This document shows, one piece after another, positions 47,202 to 56,328 of a stretch of 64,000 nucleotides of DNA. The translations under genes and the position numbers were made by a program. Below the pieces are notes generated by a model. That model had not been told where the DNA came from and made no database searches. It worked only from the letters and a program-made list of their open reading frames with translations. The DNA comes from Microbulbifer pacificus (GTDB lineage: Bacteria > Pseudomonadota > Gammaproteobacteria > Pseudomonadales > Cellvibrionaceae), in assembly GCF_002959965.1 (NCBI RefSeq), contig NZ_PREV01000027.1:930001-994000 (forward strand), given 5' to 3'. Numbering within the stretch: the stretch's first letter is position 1; the number at the start of each line of letters is the position of its first letter.

Positions 47202-48848
47202 ATGGGACAGTCACGAATGCGGCTCACCCGCTATTTTTCCACCGCCGGTCTGCTGGTGGCGACCATCTTCTTCGCGCTGTCGTTGACGCCTTCGCTGATT
47301 CCTCGCGAGGGGGTGGTACAGGGCGTTATCTCCGGCTTCTCACTGGCGGCCGGTTACGGCGTGGGTGTTTTTCTTCACTGGTTGTGGATCTTTCTGGAAC
47401 TGCCTGCCACTGGTGAGCGCACCAGCAGAATTCTGCGCTGGATCACCGTCAGCTTGTGCCTGTTGCTGGCAGTAGCTTTTCTGTGGCGAGCCGCGCATTG
47501 GCAGAATACCGTGCGCGGGCTGATGGGGCTGGAGGAAGCACCGGGCGTTCGTCCGCTTACCGTAGCCGTGGTCGCGATTCTGGTGTTTCTGGTGCTAATC
47601 GGTATCGCCAAGCTGTTTCGGCGTCTTTTCTACTTCCTGTCGGGCAAGCTGGAGCGGCGTGCGCCGCGGCGTATTTCTCTGCTGTTGGGACTGCTCGCCG
47701 CTACGGCTCTGTTCTGGTCGGCGTTCAACGATGTCATTCTTACCGCCGCACTGAAGCGTGTGGACCGTATCTATCAGCAGCTCGACGCGGGGATTGCACC
47801 GGACATGGCGGTGCCCACAGACCCGATGACACCGGGAAGCGCCGCGTCGTTGATTCGCTGGCAGGACATGGGCCACCAGGGGCGGCGTTACCTCGTTCTG
47901 GGGCCCAAGGCCCGGGATATTGCTGAGGTGACCGGTAGGGCAGAAGACCCGATTCGTGTCTACGTAGGCCTGAATGCCGCGGAAACACCGGCGGAACGTG
48001 CGGAACTCGCGTTGAAAGAATTGATAAGGGTAGGGGGATTTGACCGCCCCTACCTGATCCTGATTACGCCCACCGGCACCGGCTGGGTGGACCCCGGCGC
48101 GATCAATTCGATCGAATATCTGTTACGAGGAAATGTCGCCAGCGTCGCCGCACAGTACTCCTATCTGCCGAGCCCGATCGCGCTGATGACGCAGGACGCC
48201 TATGGCCGCGAAACCGCGCAGGCGCTGTTTCGGACCGTCTACGGCCACTGGGCTGCACTACCGCGGGATACCCGGCCCAGGCTGTACCTGTTCGGGCTGA
48301 GTCTGGGCGCACTCAATTCCGATCGCTCCTTCGACTTCTACGACATTATCAACGATCCGTTCCAGGGCGCCCTGTGGGTGGGGCCCCCGTTTCGCAGTGA
48401 TACCTGGCGTGAGGTTACCGCGGATCGGGATGCCGGTTCGCCGGCGTGGTTACCGGAGTTTCGGGATGGCGCCGTGGTGCGATTTGGCAACCATTTTGGG
48501 GGTTACGAGAAGGGCCGCGCGGCGTGGGGGGATTTCCGCCTTGCCTACCTGCAGCATGGCAGCGATCCGATTGTGTTTTTCGAGCCGGAGGCCGCTTACC
48601 GGATGCCGGCCTGGATGAAAGCGCCGCGCGCACCGGATGTCTCACCAGACCTGCAGTGGTATCCCATTGTGACCATGTTGCAGCTGGCGATGGACATGCA
48701 CGCGGGTATCGCCCCGATGGGGTTCGGCCACAGCTACGCGCCGTCTGACTATGTGCACGCCTGGCACCAGCTGGTGGCGCCGCCCGGATGGGATGCGGAA
48801 AAGCTCAAGCAGCTGAATGAAAAACTGCTGAAGTGGAATCCGCGCTGA
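47202..48848 (+). CDS. Membrane alpha/beta-hydrolase (Abhydrolase_9 family)
   Basis: A 548-aa protein with five to six N-terminal membrane helices (about 1-185) and a soluble C-terminal alpha/beta-hydrolase domain. The nucleophile elbow is LYLFGLSLGALNS (G-x-S-x-G), with ALWVGPPFRSDTW downstream and a late MGFGHSYAPSDYVHAWHQL holding a likely catalytic His. This matches the two-part PF15420/PF10081 architecture. Substrate unknown; an envelope lipid or ester is plausible. Start could also be ATG 47217. Single gene. Confidence 0.85.
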   Translation: MGQSRMRLTRYFSTAGLLVATIFFALSLTPSLIPREGVVQGVISGFSLAAGYGVGVFLHWLWIFLELPATGERTSRILRWITVSLCLLLAVAFLWRAAHWQNTVRGLMGLEEAPGVRPLTVAVVAILVFLVLIGIAKLFRRLFYFLSGKLERRAPRRISLLLGLLAATALFWSAFNDVILTAALKRVDRIYQQLDAGIAPDMAVPTDPMTPGSAASLIRWQDMGHQGRRYLVLGPKARDIAEVTGRAEDPIRVYVGLNAAETPAERAELALKELIRVGGFDRPYLILITPTGTGWVDPGAINSIEYLLRGNVASVAAQYSYLPSPIALMTQDAYGRETAQALFRTVYGHWAALPRDTRPRLYLFGLSLGALNSDRSFDFYDIINDPFQGALWVGPPFRSDTWREVTADRDAGSPAWLPEFRDGAVVRFGNHFGGYEKGRAAWGDFRLAYLQHGSDPIVFFEPEAAYRMPAWMKAPRAPDVSPDLQWYPIVTMLQLAMDMHAGIAPMGFGHSYAPSDYVHAWHQLVAPPGWDAEKLKQLNEKLLKWNPR

Positions 48849-48945
48849 CTTTTTTACCGCGGGCGTGGTCGAAGGTGTCGATGTGACGCGCTTTTTGCGC
48901 GTAAATACTTGGATTTCTTGGCGTTTTTCCGCTTAAATCAGCTCC

Positions 48946-50187
48946 ATGATAAAACCAGTTCCCCTCTATATCGGCCTGCGCTATGTGGCCGCCCGCCGCC
49001 GGCAGCAGTTCATTTCTTTTATCAATGGCTTCTCTTTGCTGGGCATGGCGCTGGGTGTACTGGCACTGATCGTGGTCACTTCGGTGATGAACGGTTTCGA
49101 TCGGGAACTCAAAACCCGCATCCTGTCCGTGGTGCCCCACGGATTCGTGGAAAAGAAAGAAGGCCTCGATGACTGGCAAGCGGTCGCCGGTGATCTGCGT
49201 CAACAACCCCATGTGCTGGCCGCCAGTCCCTTCGTGCGTGGATTTGCGCTGCTCGGTGCCAACAACCAGTCTCACGGCGTGGAATTCCAGGGTGTTGATC
49301 CGACTGCCCTGAGAGAAGTTTCTTCCGTCGGCGAACATATGCTGATGGGCAGTCTCGACGGGCTGCAGCCGCGCAGTTACCACATCGTGCTCGGGCGTAT
49401 TCTCGCGCGTCAGCTGGGTGTCATCCCCGGCGACAGTGTCATTCTCACCCTGCCGGAAGTCACCATTACCCCCGCCGGTATTTTCCCCCGCACCAAGCGC
49501 TTTACCGTCGCCGGCGTGTTTTCCGTGGGTGCCCAGGTGGACCAGAACATGGCGCTCATGCATCTGGACGATGCCGCGCGCCTGTTGCGTATGCCCGGCA
49601 AGGTGCAGGGGCTGCAGCTCAAGTTTGACGATATGAACAACGCCCTCGGGGCGGTGGAGGGCTACGCCGCTGCGCTGGGGGAGGGCTTCACCGGGGAAGA
49701 CTGGAGTCACTCCCAGGGCAGCCTGTTCCAGGCGGTGAAGATGGAGAAAACCGTCGTCACCCTGATGCTGATGATCATCGTGGCGGTGGCCGCATTCAAT
49801 ATTGTGTCCGCGCTGGTACTGATGGTGGCAGACAAGCGCTCCGACATCGCCGTGCTGCGCACCCTCGGCCTCACGTCGCGTCAGATCATGGCGGTGTTTG
49901 TGGTGCAGGGCAGTGCCATTGGCATTATCGGCGCGGTGGCGGGCGGTCTTCTCGGCACGCTGATTGCGCTGAACCTCACCGATCTGGTGTCCTGGATCGA
50001 AAATGTGGTGGGGATGAAAATATTTGATCCGCGGGTGTTCTTCGTCAGCTTCCTGCCGTCGGAATTCCGCACCGCCGACGCGGTGCTGGTGTTGAGCGCG
50101 GCGATCATTATGAGCCTGCTGGCGACTTTATTCCCCGCTTGGCGCGCGGCGCAGATTGCGCCCGCGGAAGCACTGCGATACGAGTAA
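48946..50187 (+). CDS. lolC: Lipoprotein-releasing system permease LolC
   Basis: Inner-membrane subunit of LolCDE, which extracts outer-membrane lipoproteins and hands them to LolA. 413 aa: N-terminal helix after the Lol opening [55 protein letters not shown], a large periplasmic domain, then three C-terminal helices ([38 protein letters not shown] coupling loop). Called LolC by order; the two permeases are alike and both have LolC/E-type openings. Followed by lolD after 11 bp. Confidence 0.92.
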   Translation: MIKPVPLYIGLRYVAARRRQQFISFINGFSLLGMALGVLALIVVTSVMNGFDRELKTRILSVVPHGFVEKKEGLDDWQAVAGDLRQQPHVLAASPFVRGFALLGANNQSHGVEFQGVDPTALREVSSVGEHMLMGSLDGLQPRSYHIVLGRILARQLGVIPGDSVILTLPEVTITPAGIFPRTKRFTVAGVFSVGAQVDQNMALMHLDDAARLLRMPGKVQGLQLKFDDMNNALGAVEGYAAALGEGFTGEDWSHSQGSLFQAVKMEKTVVTLMLMIIVAVAAFNIVSALVLMVADKRSDIAVLRTLGLTSRQIMAVFVVQGSAIGIIGAVAGGLLGTLIALNLTDLVSWIENVVGMKIFDPRVFFVSFLPSEFRTADAVLVLSAAIIMSLLATLFPAWRAAQIAPAEALRYE

Positions 50188-50198
50188 CGAATAATCAG

Positions 50199-50948
50199 AT
50201 GAACAGCCAAGTGGAAATCCATCCCGAAGAATCGCGCCCACAGGCCGACCTGGAAGTAGTACTCGCCTGTCACGGCCTCACCAAAACCTACCGCCAGGGC
50301 GCCAACGAACTGCAAGTGTTGCGGGGTGTTGAGCTGCAGGTGCCGAAAGGCGAGCGGCTGGCCATTGTCGGTGCCTCGGGCTCCGGCAAGTCCACGCTGT
50401 TGAACCTGCTGGGTGGTCTGGACACGCCAAGCACCGGCGAGGTCTGGGTGGACGGTAAAAATCTGGCGTCACTCAACGCCAACGAGCGCGGCTGGTTGCG
50501 CAACAGCAGCCTCGGGTTTGTGTACCAGTTTCACCATCTGCTGAACGAATTCACCGCCCTGGAAAACGTCGCCATGCCGCTGTTGATCGGCAAGCGCTCC
50601 GTGGCAGATTCCCGCGCTCAGGCAAAAGAGATGCTGGAAGCGGTCGGCCTCGGCCAGCGCCTGGACCACAAGCCCGCGCAGCTGTCTGGCGGTGAACGCC
50701 AGCGTGTCGCCATTGCCCGAGCCCTGGTGGCGCGGCCCGCATGTGTACTGATGGATGAACCCACCGGTAACCTCGACCGCTCAACCGCCAAAGAAATTCA
50801 CAAGCTGATGGATCGTCTCAACGACGAAACCGGCATCAGCTTTGTCATTGTCACCCACGACCCGGACCTCGCCGGTGCGCTGGACCGCTGTCTGCATCTC
50901 GTGGATGGCCAGCTGGTGGACGGCTGGCAGCAGGGCGACGGCGTTTGA
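50199..50948 (+). CDS. lolD: Lipoprotein-releasing system ATPase LolD
   Basis: ABC ATPase driving LolCDE, 249 aa from ATG 50199. Walker [19 protein letters not shown]-loop YQFHHLL, signature [15 protein letters not shown], Walker [13 protein letters not shown] and H-loop [10 protein letters not shown]. The frame extends 20 codons upstream into lolC, but that part has no ATPase character. lolE starts 8 bp downstream. Confidence 0.95.
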   Translation: MNSQVEIHPEESRPQADLEVVLACHGLTKTYRQGANELQVLRGVELQVPKGERLAIVGASGSGKSTLLNLLGGLDTPSTGEVWVDGKNLASLNANERGWLRNSSLGFVYQFHHLLNEFTALENVAMPLLIGKRSVADSRAQAKEMLEAVGLGQRLDHKPAQLSGGERQRVAIARALVARPACVLMDEPTGNLDRSTAKEIHKLMDRLNDETGISFVIVTHDPDLAGALDRCLHLVDGQLVDGWQQGDGV

Positions 50949-50956
50949 GGTGAAAC

Positions 50957-52225
50957 ATGTTTAGACCGCTTCCAGCGTTTATCGGCCTGCGCTATGCCGG
51001 CGCCCAGCGCAGCGGAGACGACTCCGGCGGGCTGGTGTCGTTTATTTCCGGCCTCTCCATGATTGGCCTGATCCTCGGCGTGGCGCTGATGATCGTGGTG
51101 ATGTCGGTGATGAATGGCTTCGATCGCGAACTGCGCGAGCGCATTCTCGGCATCATGCCCCATGCCACGGTGTATAACGCGAGTCCGGACATCGACTGGA
51201 CCTCGGTGCGCAACCAGGTAGCGGCAGCCGATGGTGTTACCGCCGCCGCGGAGGTGTGGCAGGTCAACGGCCTCGCGCGCAACGGTCTTGAGGTCTCACC
51301 GCTGCTGGTGCAGGGGGTAAACCCGGAGACCATCGTCAATGTGTCCACCATCGGGGAATTTCTGCAGGCGGGCAGTTTTGCCGCGCTTACAAGTGATCCC
51401 GTAGAGCCGGGCATCATTCTCGGTAAGGGCATTGCAGACAAACTCGGCATCGCCGTTGGCGAGCAGCTCTCCATCATCGTGCCCCAGAGTGGCAATGACG
51501 AAACCGGTGGCCGCACCGCTGCGCAGCTTGCGGGCTTCAGAGTCGTGGATATTTTCCATTCCGGCACTGCGCTGGACCATTCGCTGGCACTGGTGGACTG
51601 GGCGGAGGCCAAGGCGCTGGCCGGTGGCGCTGGTGGCGCCGGTGTACAGATGCGCGTGCAGAACATGCTGGGCTCGTTTGCGGTGTTCCAGAACCTGTTG
51701 CGCCAGTTGCCGACGGAAGGTTTCTACGGCAATGACTGGACCGGCACCCACGGCAATCTGTATCAGGCGATCCAGATGTCGCGCAACCTCGTCAGCCTGC
51801 TGGTATTCCTGATCATTGCCATTGCCGCGTTCAACGTGGTGTCGACCCTGGTGATGGTGGTCATCGACAAACACGGCGACATTGCCATCCTGCGCACCAT
51901 GGGCGCCAGTACCCGCGAAATCCTGCTCACGTTTGTCAGTCAAGGCGCGCTGGTTGGTTTGGTTGGTGTGCTGGTGGGCGGGTTGCTCGGGGTGATCGGC
52001 TCGCTGCTGGTGACCGACGCGGTGGCGGGGTTGGAGTCCCTGTTCGGTATCCAGTTCCTCAAGTCCGACGTGTATCCCGTGGACTATCTGCCGTCAGAAT
52101 TGCAGTGGGGGGATGTGGCACTGGTGGTGGGCGCGGGCTTTTTGTTGAGCCTGATCGCCACACTCTACCCGGCGCTTCAGGCCAGTCGCGTGCAACCGGC
52201 AGCGGCACTGCGCCAGGATTTCTAA
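50957..52225 (+). CDS. lolE: Lipoprotein-releasing system permease LolE
   Basis: Second permease of the complex, 422 aa, paralogous to LolC. Opening [68 protein letters not shown], periplasmic domain, C-terminal helices with DKHGDIAILRTMGAS. Having two distinct permeases rather than one LolF type fits a gammaproteobacterium. Confidence 0.92.
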   Translation: MFRPLPAFIGLRYAGAQRSGDDSGGLVSFISGLSMIGLILGVALMIVVMSVMNGFDRELRERILGIMPHATVYNASPDIDWTSVRNQVAAADGVTAAAEVWQVNGLARNGLEVSPLLVQGVNPETIVNVSTIGEFLQAGSFAALTSDPVEPGIILGKGIADKLGIAVGEQLSIIVPQSGNDETGGRTAAQLAGFRVVDIFHSGTALDHSLALVDWAEAKALAGGAGGAGVQMRVQNMLGSFAVFQNLLRQLPTEGFYGNDWTGTHGNLYQAIQMSRNLVSLLVFLIIAIAAFNVVSTLVMVVIDKHGDIAILRTMGASTREILLTFVSQGALVGLVGVLVGGLLGVIGSLLVTDAVAGLESLFGIQFLKSDVYPVDYLPSELQWGDVALVVGAGFLLSLIATLYPALQASRVQPAAALRQDF

Positions 52226-52271
52226 ACACTGCCGTCATGCCTTTCGGGGATGGGGAGAGGGGTAGATCGAT

Positions 52272-52808
52272 TCAGTTGCTCTGGTCGATCTGCGTCTTGC
52301 GCAGTTCCAGCCGCGCCTTCCAGCGCTTTACCACATGCCACCGCCAGATTGCCTGCATCGCAAAATAGGCGACCGTGGCAAAGAAAATCCCGCAGATCAG
52401 CGAGCCGGAAAATAACGGCAGCCAGATCCTTCCCACTTCTTCCGTCAACCACTCCCAGGACAGCTCAATCTTGAATGGAATCGGCGGTGTGCCGAGTATC
52501 CAGGCCCCCAGTTTGTAGGCGCTGTAGAAAATCGCCGGCATGGTGATGGGGTTGCTGATCCACACCAGGGCCATGGAGAGCGGCAGATTGCAGCGGAACC
52601 AGAGCGCCAGGCCTGCGGCAATCAGCATCTGGCCGGGCAGGGGGAGGAAGCTGGTGAATATGCCTACGGCGAAGGCCACCGAAACCGAGTGGCGGTTCAG
52701 GTGGAACAGGTTGGGGTCGTGCAGCAGAGTGCCGAGAAACTTCAGGCCATTGTTGGCACGCACTTGTTCGGGAGTTGGCAGCCAGCGCCTGATAACACTC
52801 TTAGGCAT
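52272..52808 (-). CDS. DUF2062 membrane protein
   Basis: A 178-aa inner-membrane protein with two to three hydrophobic segments (SVAFAVGIFTSFLPLPGQMLIAAGLALWF; MALVWISNPITMPAIFYSAYKLG; LFSGSLICGIFFATVAYFAM). The F-x-P-x-P-x-Q and N-P-(I/L)-T motifs are the hallmark of DUF2062. Family function unknown. It lies after lolE as in Pseudomonas, where comEC follows; here a regulator and prp genes follow instead. Confidence 0.88.
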   Translation of the reverse strand: MPKSVIRRWLPTPEQVRANNGLKFLGTLLHDPNLFHLNRHSVSVAFAVGIFTSFLPLPGQMLIAAGLALWFRCNLPLSMALVWISNPITMPAIFYSAYKLGAWILGTPPIPFKIELSWEWLTEEVGRIWLPLFSGSLICGIFFATVAYFAMQAIWRWHVVKRWKARLELRKTQIDQSN

Positions 52809-53228
52809 GATTCAAATCTGCTCGGTACTCTCGATTTTTCATGTTCGATGCTGATGGCAAGGTGCATCATCAGCGCAACCATCCACAAGGATAGGGTGGC
52901 ATGGTCCGTTTGCGCGCGCCCGGTCCGGCGCGGGCGCTATTATGCCCATATCGCTATTTCAAGACTACCATTCTCACCGCGACCGCAGGATTGGTCCTTT
53001 CAGCCTCGGTTATCCCTCTCGCAGACGACAGTTTGCCAATTTGGCACGGGTTCCGCGCAAAAGTCGGGACGCCAGTGGCCGGATTTCGGATTCTCAGTAT
53101 CTCTGCCCAGTCACAAAATGCTAAATTGTTGACATAAATTGCGGTTGACGCCGAAAAAGTGGCCATTTAAGCTCTCTCAAACTAAAAAGTGTCGACAATG
53201 TTGTGGGCGATAACGGGTGGGCTATCCA
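52809..53228. other. 420-bp region between DUF2062 gene and the prp operon
   Basis: First half shows nothing recognisable; short open frames there lack ribosome-binding sites and family character. Second half holds the candidate prp promoter and operator described separately. Confidence 0.5.
53127..53197 (+). promoter_or_regulatory. Candidate prp operon promoter and GntR operator
   Basis: -35 TTGACG (53145-53150), 17-bp spacer, -10 TAAGCT (53168-53173). A perfect palindrome TGTCGACA at 53190-53197 would lie just past the start site, and a one-mismatch copy TGTTGACA at 53127-53134 just upstream of -35. Placement on both sides of a promoter fits a repressor, probably the GntR protein encoded immediately downstream. 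Motif matching is by eye. Confidence 0.45.
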
Positions 53229-53936
53229 GTGGACTCCAATACCGCGGTTACCAGTTCGGACATAGAAACAGCGAAAAGCACTCGCGGCTCCCAGAGCCTC
53301 GCTGACCGCCTGTTCTATTCTCTGCGCAAGGACATCGTCGAAGGGCGCATGGCCGCCGGCAGCAAGATCAGCGAGCCGGAACTGGCCCGCCGCTTCGACG
53401 CCAGTCGCGGCAGCCTGCGCGAAGCGCTGATGCGCCTGGAATCCCTCGGTTTACTTGAGCGCAAGGTCAATGTCGGCGCCCGCGTGGTGGAGCTCACCGA
53501 ACGCGGCCTGCTGGAACTCTACGACGTGCGCGAAGCCCTCGAAGGCATGGCCTGCCGCCTTGCCGCACAGAATCGTTCGCAAGAAGACCTGGTGGAACTG
53601 CGCCAGATGCTGCATCGCCACGAGCAGCAGGAAGAGCTGCAGGCGGGCACCGCCTACTACCAGCCGGAAGGGGATTTCGACTTTCATTTCCGCATCGTGC
53701 AGGCCTCCCACAACGATCTGCTGATCGACACCCTCTGCAACCGACTCTATTACCGCGTGCGCATGTACCGCTACCAGCTGGGTATGGCGAGCCCGCGCGC
53801 GCACCGCGCCTTCCGTGAACACAGCCACATCATCGAAGCCATCGAAGCCGGCGACGGGGAATTGGCAGAAATCCTGATGCGACGCCATATCCGCGCGTCG
53901 CGCAGCAACATTGAAAAGAAACTGACGAACAGTTAA
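53229..53936 (+). CDS. GntR family (FCD) regulator of the 2-methylcitrate operon, PmiR-like
   Basis: Transcription regulator of about 235 aa: N-terminal winged helix ([57 protein letters not shown]) and helical FCD ligand-binding domain ([58 protein letters not shown]). Very like the Pseudomonas prp-operon regulator (PA0797, described as PmiR, which senses 2-methylisocitrate). GTG 53229 is taken as start; GTG 53217 is also possible. prpB starts 22 bp after its stop, so it is the first gene of the operon and likely autoregulated. Confidence 0.9.
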   Translation: MDSNTAVTSSDIETAKSTRGSQSLADRLFYSLRKDIVEGRMAAGSKISEPELARRFDASRGSLREALMRLESLGLLERKVNVGARVVELTERGLLELYDVREALEGMACRLAAQNRSQEDLVELRQMLHRHEQQEELQAGTAYYQPEGDFDFHFRIVQASHNDLLIDTLCNRLYYRVRMYRYQLGMASPRAHRAFREHSHIIEAIEAGDGELAEILMRRHIRASRSNIEKKLTNS

Positions 53937-53958
53937 CGAGAGAGAACCGAGGCAGTCT

Positions 53959-54837
53959 ATGAGCAGACCAGAATCCGCCGGCGCACGCTTCCGCCTGGCT
54001 TTGAAAGAAAACCAGCCGCTGCAGGTAGTGGGCACCATCAACGCCTACACCGCGATCATGGCCGAGCGCATCGGCCACCAGGCGATCTACCTCTCCGGCG
54101 CCGGCGTTGCCAATGCCTCCTACGGCCTGCCGGACCTCGGCATGACCAGCCTCGACAACGTGCTGGAAGACGTGCGCCGCATTACCGCCGCCTCCAGCCT
54201 GCCGCTGCTGGTGGACATCGACACCGGTTGGGGCGGTGCGTTCAATATCGCGCGCACCATCAAAGAAATGATCCGCGCCGGCGCCGCCGCCGTGCACATC
54301 GAAGACCAGGTCGCGCAGAAGCGCTGCGGCCACCGCCCGAACAAAGAGATCGTTTCCAAAGAGGAAATGGTCGACCGCATCAAGGCCGCGGTAGACGCGC
54401 GCACCGACGATGACTTCTTCATCATGGCCCGCACCGACGCCTTCGCACAGGAAGGCCTGGAAGCCGGCATCGAACGCGCACAGGCGTGTATCGAAGCGGG
54501 CGCCGATGGCATCTTCGCCGAAGCCGTGACCGAGCTGGAACACTACCGCGCGTTCAAAGACGCTTTGAATGTCCCGATTCTTGCCAACATCACCGAGTTC
54601 GGCAAAACCCGCCTGTACAACAAGGCGGAACTCGCGGAATCCGGTGCCGACATGGTGCTGTACCCGCTGTCTGCGTTCCGCGCCATGAACAAAGCCGCGG
54701 AAAACGTCTATACCAGCATTCTGGCCAATGGCGACCAGCAGGCCGTGGTAGACACCATGCAGACCCGCGCCGAACTGTACGATTACCTGAACTACCACGA
54801 GTTTGAAGACAAACTCGACGCGCTGTTCAATAAATGA
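53959..54837 (+). CDS. prpB: Methylisocitrate lyase
   Basis: Last step of the 2-methylcitrate cycle: 2-methylisocitrate to succinate and pyruvate. 292 aa. Catalytic loop [19 protein letters not shown] with the essential Cys in KRCGH, Mg2+-site VDIDTGWGG, and [19 protein letters not shown], as in PrpB of the ICL/PEPM family. Followed by a 195-bp gap with four REP units, then prpC. Confidence 0.96.
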   Translation: MSRPESAGARFRLALKENQPLQVVGTINAYTAIMAERIGHQAIYLSGAGVANASYGLPDLGMTSLDNVLEDVRRITAASSLPLLVDIDTGWGGAFNIARTIKEMIRAGAAAVHIEDQVAQKRCGHRPNKEIVSKEEMVDRIKAAVDARTDDDFFIMARTDAFAQEGLEAGIERAQACIEAGADGIFAEAVTELEHYRAFKDALNVPILANITEFGKTRLYNKAELAESGADMVLYPLSAFRAMNKAAENVYTSILANGDQQAVVDTMQTRAELYDYLNYHEFEDKLDALFNK

Positions 54838-54845
54838 TGCACCCC

Positions 54846-54869
54846 GTAGGAGCCTGCCTGCAGGCGAAC
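54846..54869 (+). repeat. REP element 1 (GTAG type), forward
   Basis: GTAGGAGCCTGCCTGCAGGCGAAC: GTAG head followed by a short palindrome AGCCTGC/GCAGGC. First of four units in the prpB-prpC gap and seven in the operon. Confidence 0.85.
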
Positions 54870-54887
54870 CGAACCGCGCTCTGGCCT

Positions 54888-54912
54888 GTTCGCCTGCAAG
54901 GCAGGCTCCTAC
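54888..54912 (-). repeat. REP element 2, inverted
   Basis: Reverse copy of the GTAG unit, 18 bp from element 1; the two form a BIME-like inverted pair that could fold into a long stem. Confidence 0.85.
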
Positions 54913-54928
54913 AAATCCACTCGACCCT

Positions 54929-54952
54929 GTAGGAGCCTGCTTGCAGGCGAAC
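54929..54952 (+). repeat. REP element 3, forward
   Basis: GTAG-headed copy with centre GCTTGC instead of GCCTGC. Preceded by the same CCCTGT context as other forward copies. Confidence 0.85.
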
Positions 54953-54971
54953 CGGTCTGCACTCCGCAACC

Positions 54972-54995
54972 ATTCGCCTGCAAGCAGGCTCCTAC
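54972..54995 (-). repeat. REP element 4, inverted
   Basis: Reverse copy pairing with element 3; end reads ATTCGCC rather than GTTCGCC. It ends 37 bp before the prpC start. Confidence 0.82.
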
Positions 54996-55032
54996 AAGGC
55001 AAACAAACTAAAGACGAATAGGGGAATTAGAG

Positions 55033-56157
55033 ATGGCAGAGAAAAAAGTTGGCGGAGCAGGCCTGCGCGGCCAGGTCGCTGGTAAAACCGCACTTTCCAC
55101 CGTGGGCGTATCCGGCTCCGGCCTGACCTACTGCGGCTACGACGTCAAAGACCTCGCGGAAAACTGCGAGTTCGAAGAAGTCGCGTACCTGATTTTCAAC
55201 GGCGAACTGCCCACCGCCGCCCAGCTGGCGGACTACAAAGGCATTCTGAAAACCATGCGCGGCCTGCCACTGGCGCTGCGCGAAGTGCTCGAGCGCATCC
55301 CCGCCGACGCGCACCCGATGGACGTCATGCGCACCGGCTGCTCCATGCTGGGCAACCTGGAAGGCGAAGAGTCCTTCGCGCAGCAACAGGACCGCGCCAA
55401 CCGCCTGCTGGCCGCATTCCCGTCCATCATCTGTTACTGGTACCGCTTCAGCCACGACGGTGTGCGCATCGAAACCGAAACCGATGACGATTCCATCGGC
55501 GGCCACTTCCTGCACATGCTGCGCGACGAAAAGCCGAACGACCTGCACGCACAGGTAATGAACGTCTCCCTGATCCTGTACGCAGAGCACGAGTTCAACG
55601 CCTCCACCTTCACCGCGCGCGTATGTGCCTCCACCCTGTCTGACCTGTTCAGCTGCATCACCGGCGCCATCGGCTCCCTGCGCGGCCCGCTGCACGGCGG
55701 CGCCAACGAAGCCGCGATGGAACTGATCGAGCGTTTCTCTTCCGCCGACGAAGCGGAAAAAGAACTGCTGGGCATGCTGGAGCGCAAAGAAAAAATCATG
55801 GGCTTCGGCCACGCGGTCTACACCGAATCCGACCCGCGCAACGCCATCATCAAGCAGTGGTCCGAAAAACTGGCCGCCGACGTGGGCGACACCGTGCTGT
55901 ACCCGGTTTCCGTACGCTGTGAAGAAGTCATGTGGCGTGAGAAGAAGCTGTTCTGTAACGCCGACTTCTTCCACGCGTCCGCGTACCACTTCATGGGCAT
56001 CCCCACCAAGCTGTTTACGCCGATCTTCGTCATGTCCCGCGTAACCGGCTGGGCCGCCCACGTGTTTGAACAGCGCGCCGACAACCGCATCATCCGCCCA
56101 AGCGCGGAATATGTCGGTCCCGAACTGCGGAAAGTGACCCCAATCTCCGAGCGTTAA
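55033..56157 (+). CDS. prpC: 2-Methylcitrate synthase
   Basis: Condenses propionyl-CoA with oxaloacetate. 374 aa, the short citrate-synthase-like form. Opening KVGGAGLRGQVAGKTALSTVG and SGLTYCGYDVKDLAE are typical of PrpC; catalytic histidines in GPLHGGANEAAM and MGFGHAVYTESDPRN. Start at ATG 55033 after GGGGAATTAGAG. Confidence 0.96.
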   Translation: MAEKKVGGAGLRGQVAGKTALSTVGVSGSGLTYCGYDVKDLAENCEFEEVAYLIFNGELPTAAQLADYKGILKTMRGLPLALREVLERIPADAHPMDVMRTGCSMLGNLEGEESFAQQQDRANRLLAAFPSIICYWYRFSHDGVRIETETDDDSIGGHFLHMLRDEKPNDLHAQVMNVSLILYAEHEFNASTFTARVCASTLSDLFSCITGAIGSLRGPLHGGANEAAMELIERFSSADEAEKELLGMLERKEKIMGFGHAVYTESDPRNAIIKQWSEKLAADVGDTVLYPVSVRCEEVMWREKKLFCNADFFHASAYHFMGIPTKLFTPIFVMSRVTGWAAHVFEQRADNRIIRPSAEYVGPELRKVTPISER

Positions 56158-56173
56158 TCGCGCACCCCCCCCT

Positions 56174-56198
56174 GTAGGAGCCTGCCCTGCAGGCGAAC
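56174..56198 (+). repeat. REP element 5, forward
   Basis: GTAG-headed copy with one extra base in the loop (GCCCTGC). First of three in the prpC-acnD gap; it is not paired with a nearby inverse copy. Confidence 0.82.
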
Positions 56199-56226
56199 CA
56201 ACAGAAGCGCAACCAACACACAAATT

Positions 56227-56250
56227 GTAGGAGCCTGCTTGCAGGCGAAC
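56227..56250 (+). repeat. REP element 6, forward
   Basis: Identical over 24 bp to element 3. Confidence 0.85.
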
Positions 56251-56269
56251 AGCACCGAACTCCGAACCT

Positions 56270-56294
56270 GTTCGCCTGCAAGGCAGGCTCCTAC
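56270..56294 (-). repeat. REP element 7, inverted
   Basis: Identical over 25 bp to element 2, inverse partner of element 6. The upstream extension of the acnD frame runs through this repeat, which argues against the longer acnD start. Confidence 0.85.
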
Positions 56295-56328
56295 AAACCT
56301 TGCCAAGCATCATTTTTTGGTGGAACCC

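Noticed and set aside
52901..53137. Overlapping short ORFs upstream of the prp regulator
   Set aside because: Three frames are open at once, none with a ribosome-binding site or recognisable protein character; region better explained as promoter.
54846..56294. CRISPR array in the prp operon
   Set aside because: Repeats are palindromic, in both orientations, unevenly spaced and split by a gene; they fit REP elements, not CRISPR.
56239..56328. Longer N-terminus for AcnD
   Set aside because: This stretch is REP-element DNA; homology to AcnD starts at ATG 56329.
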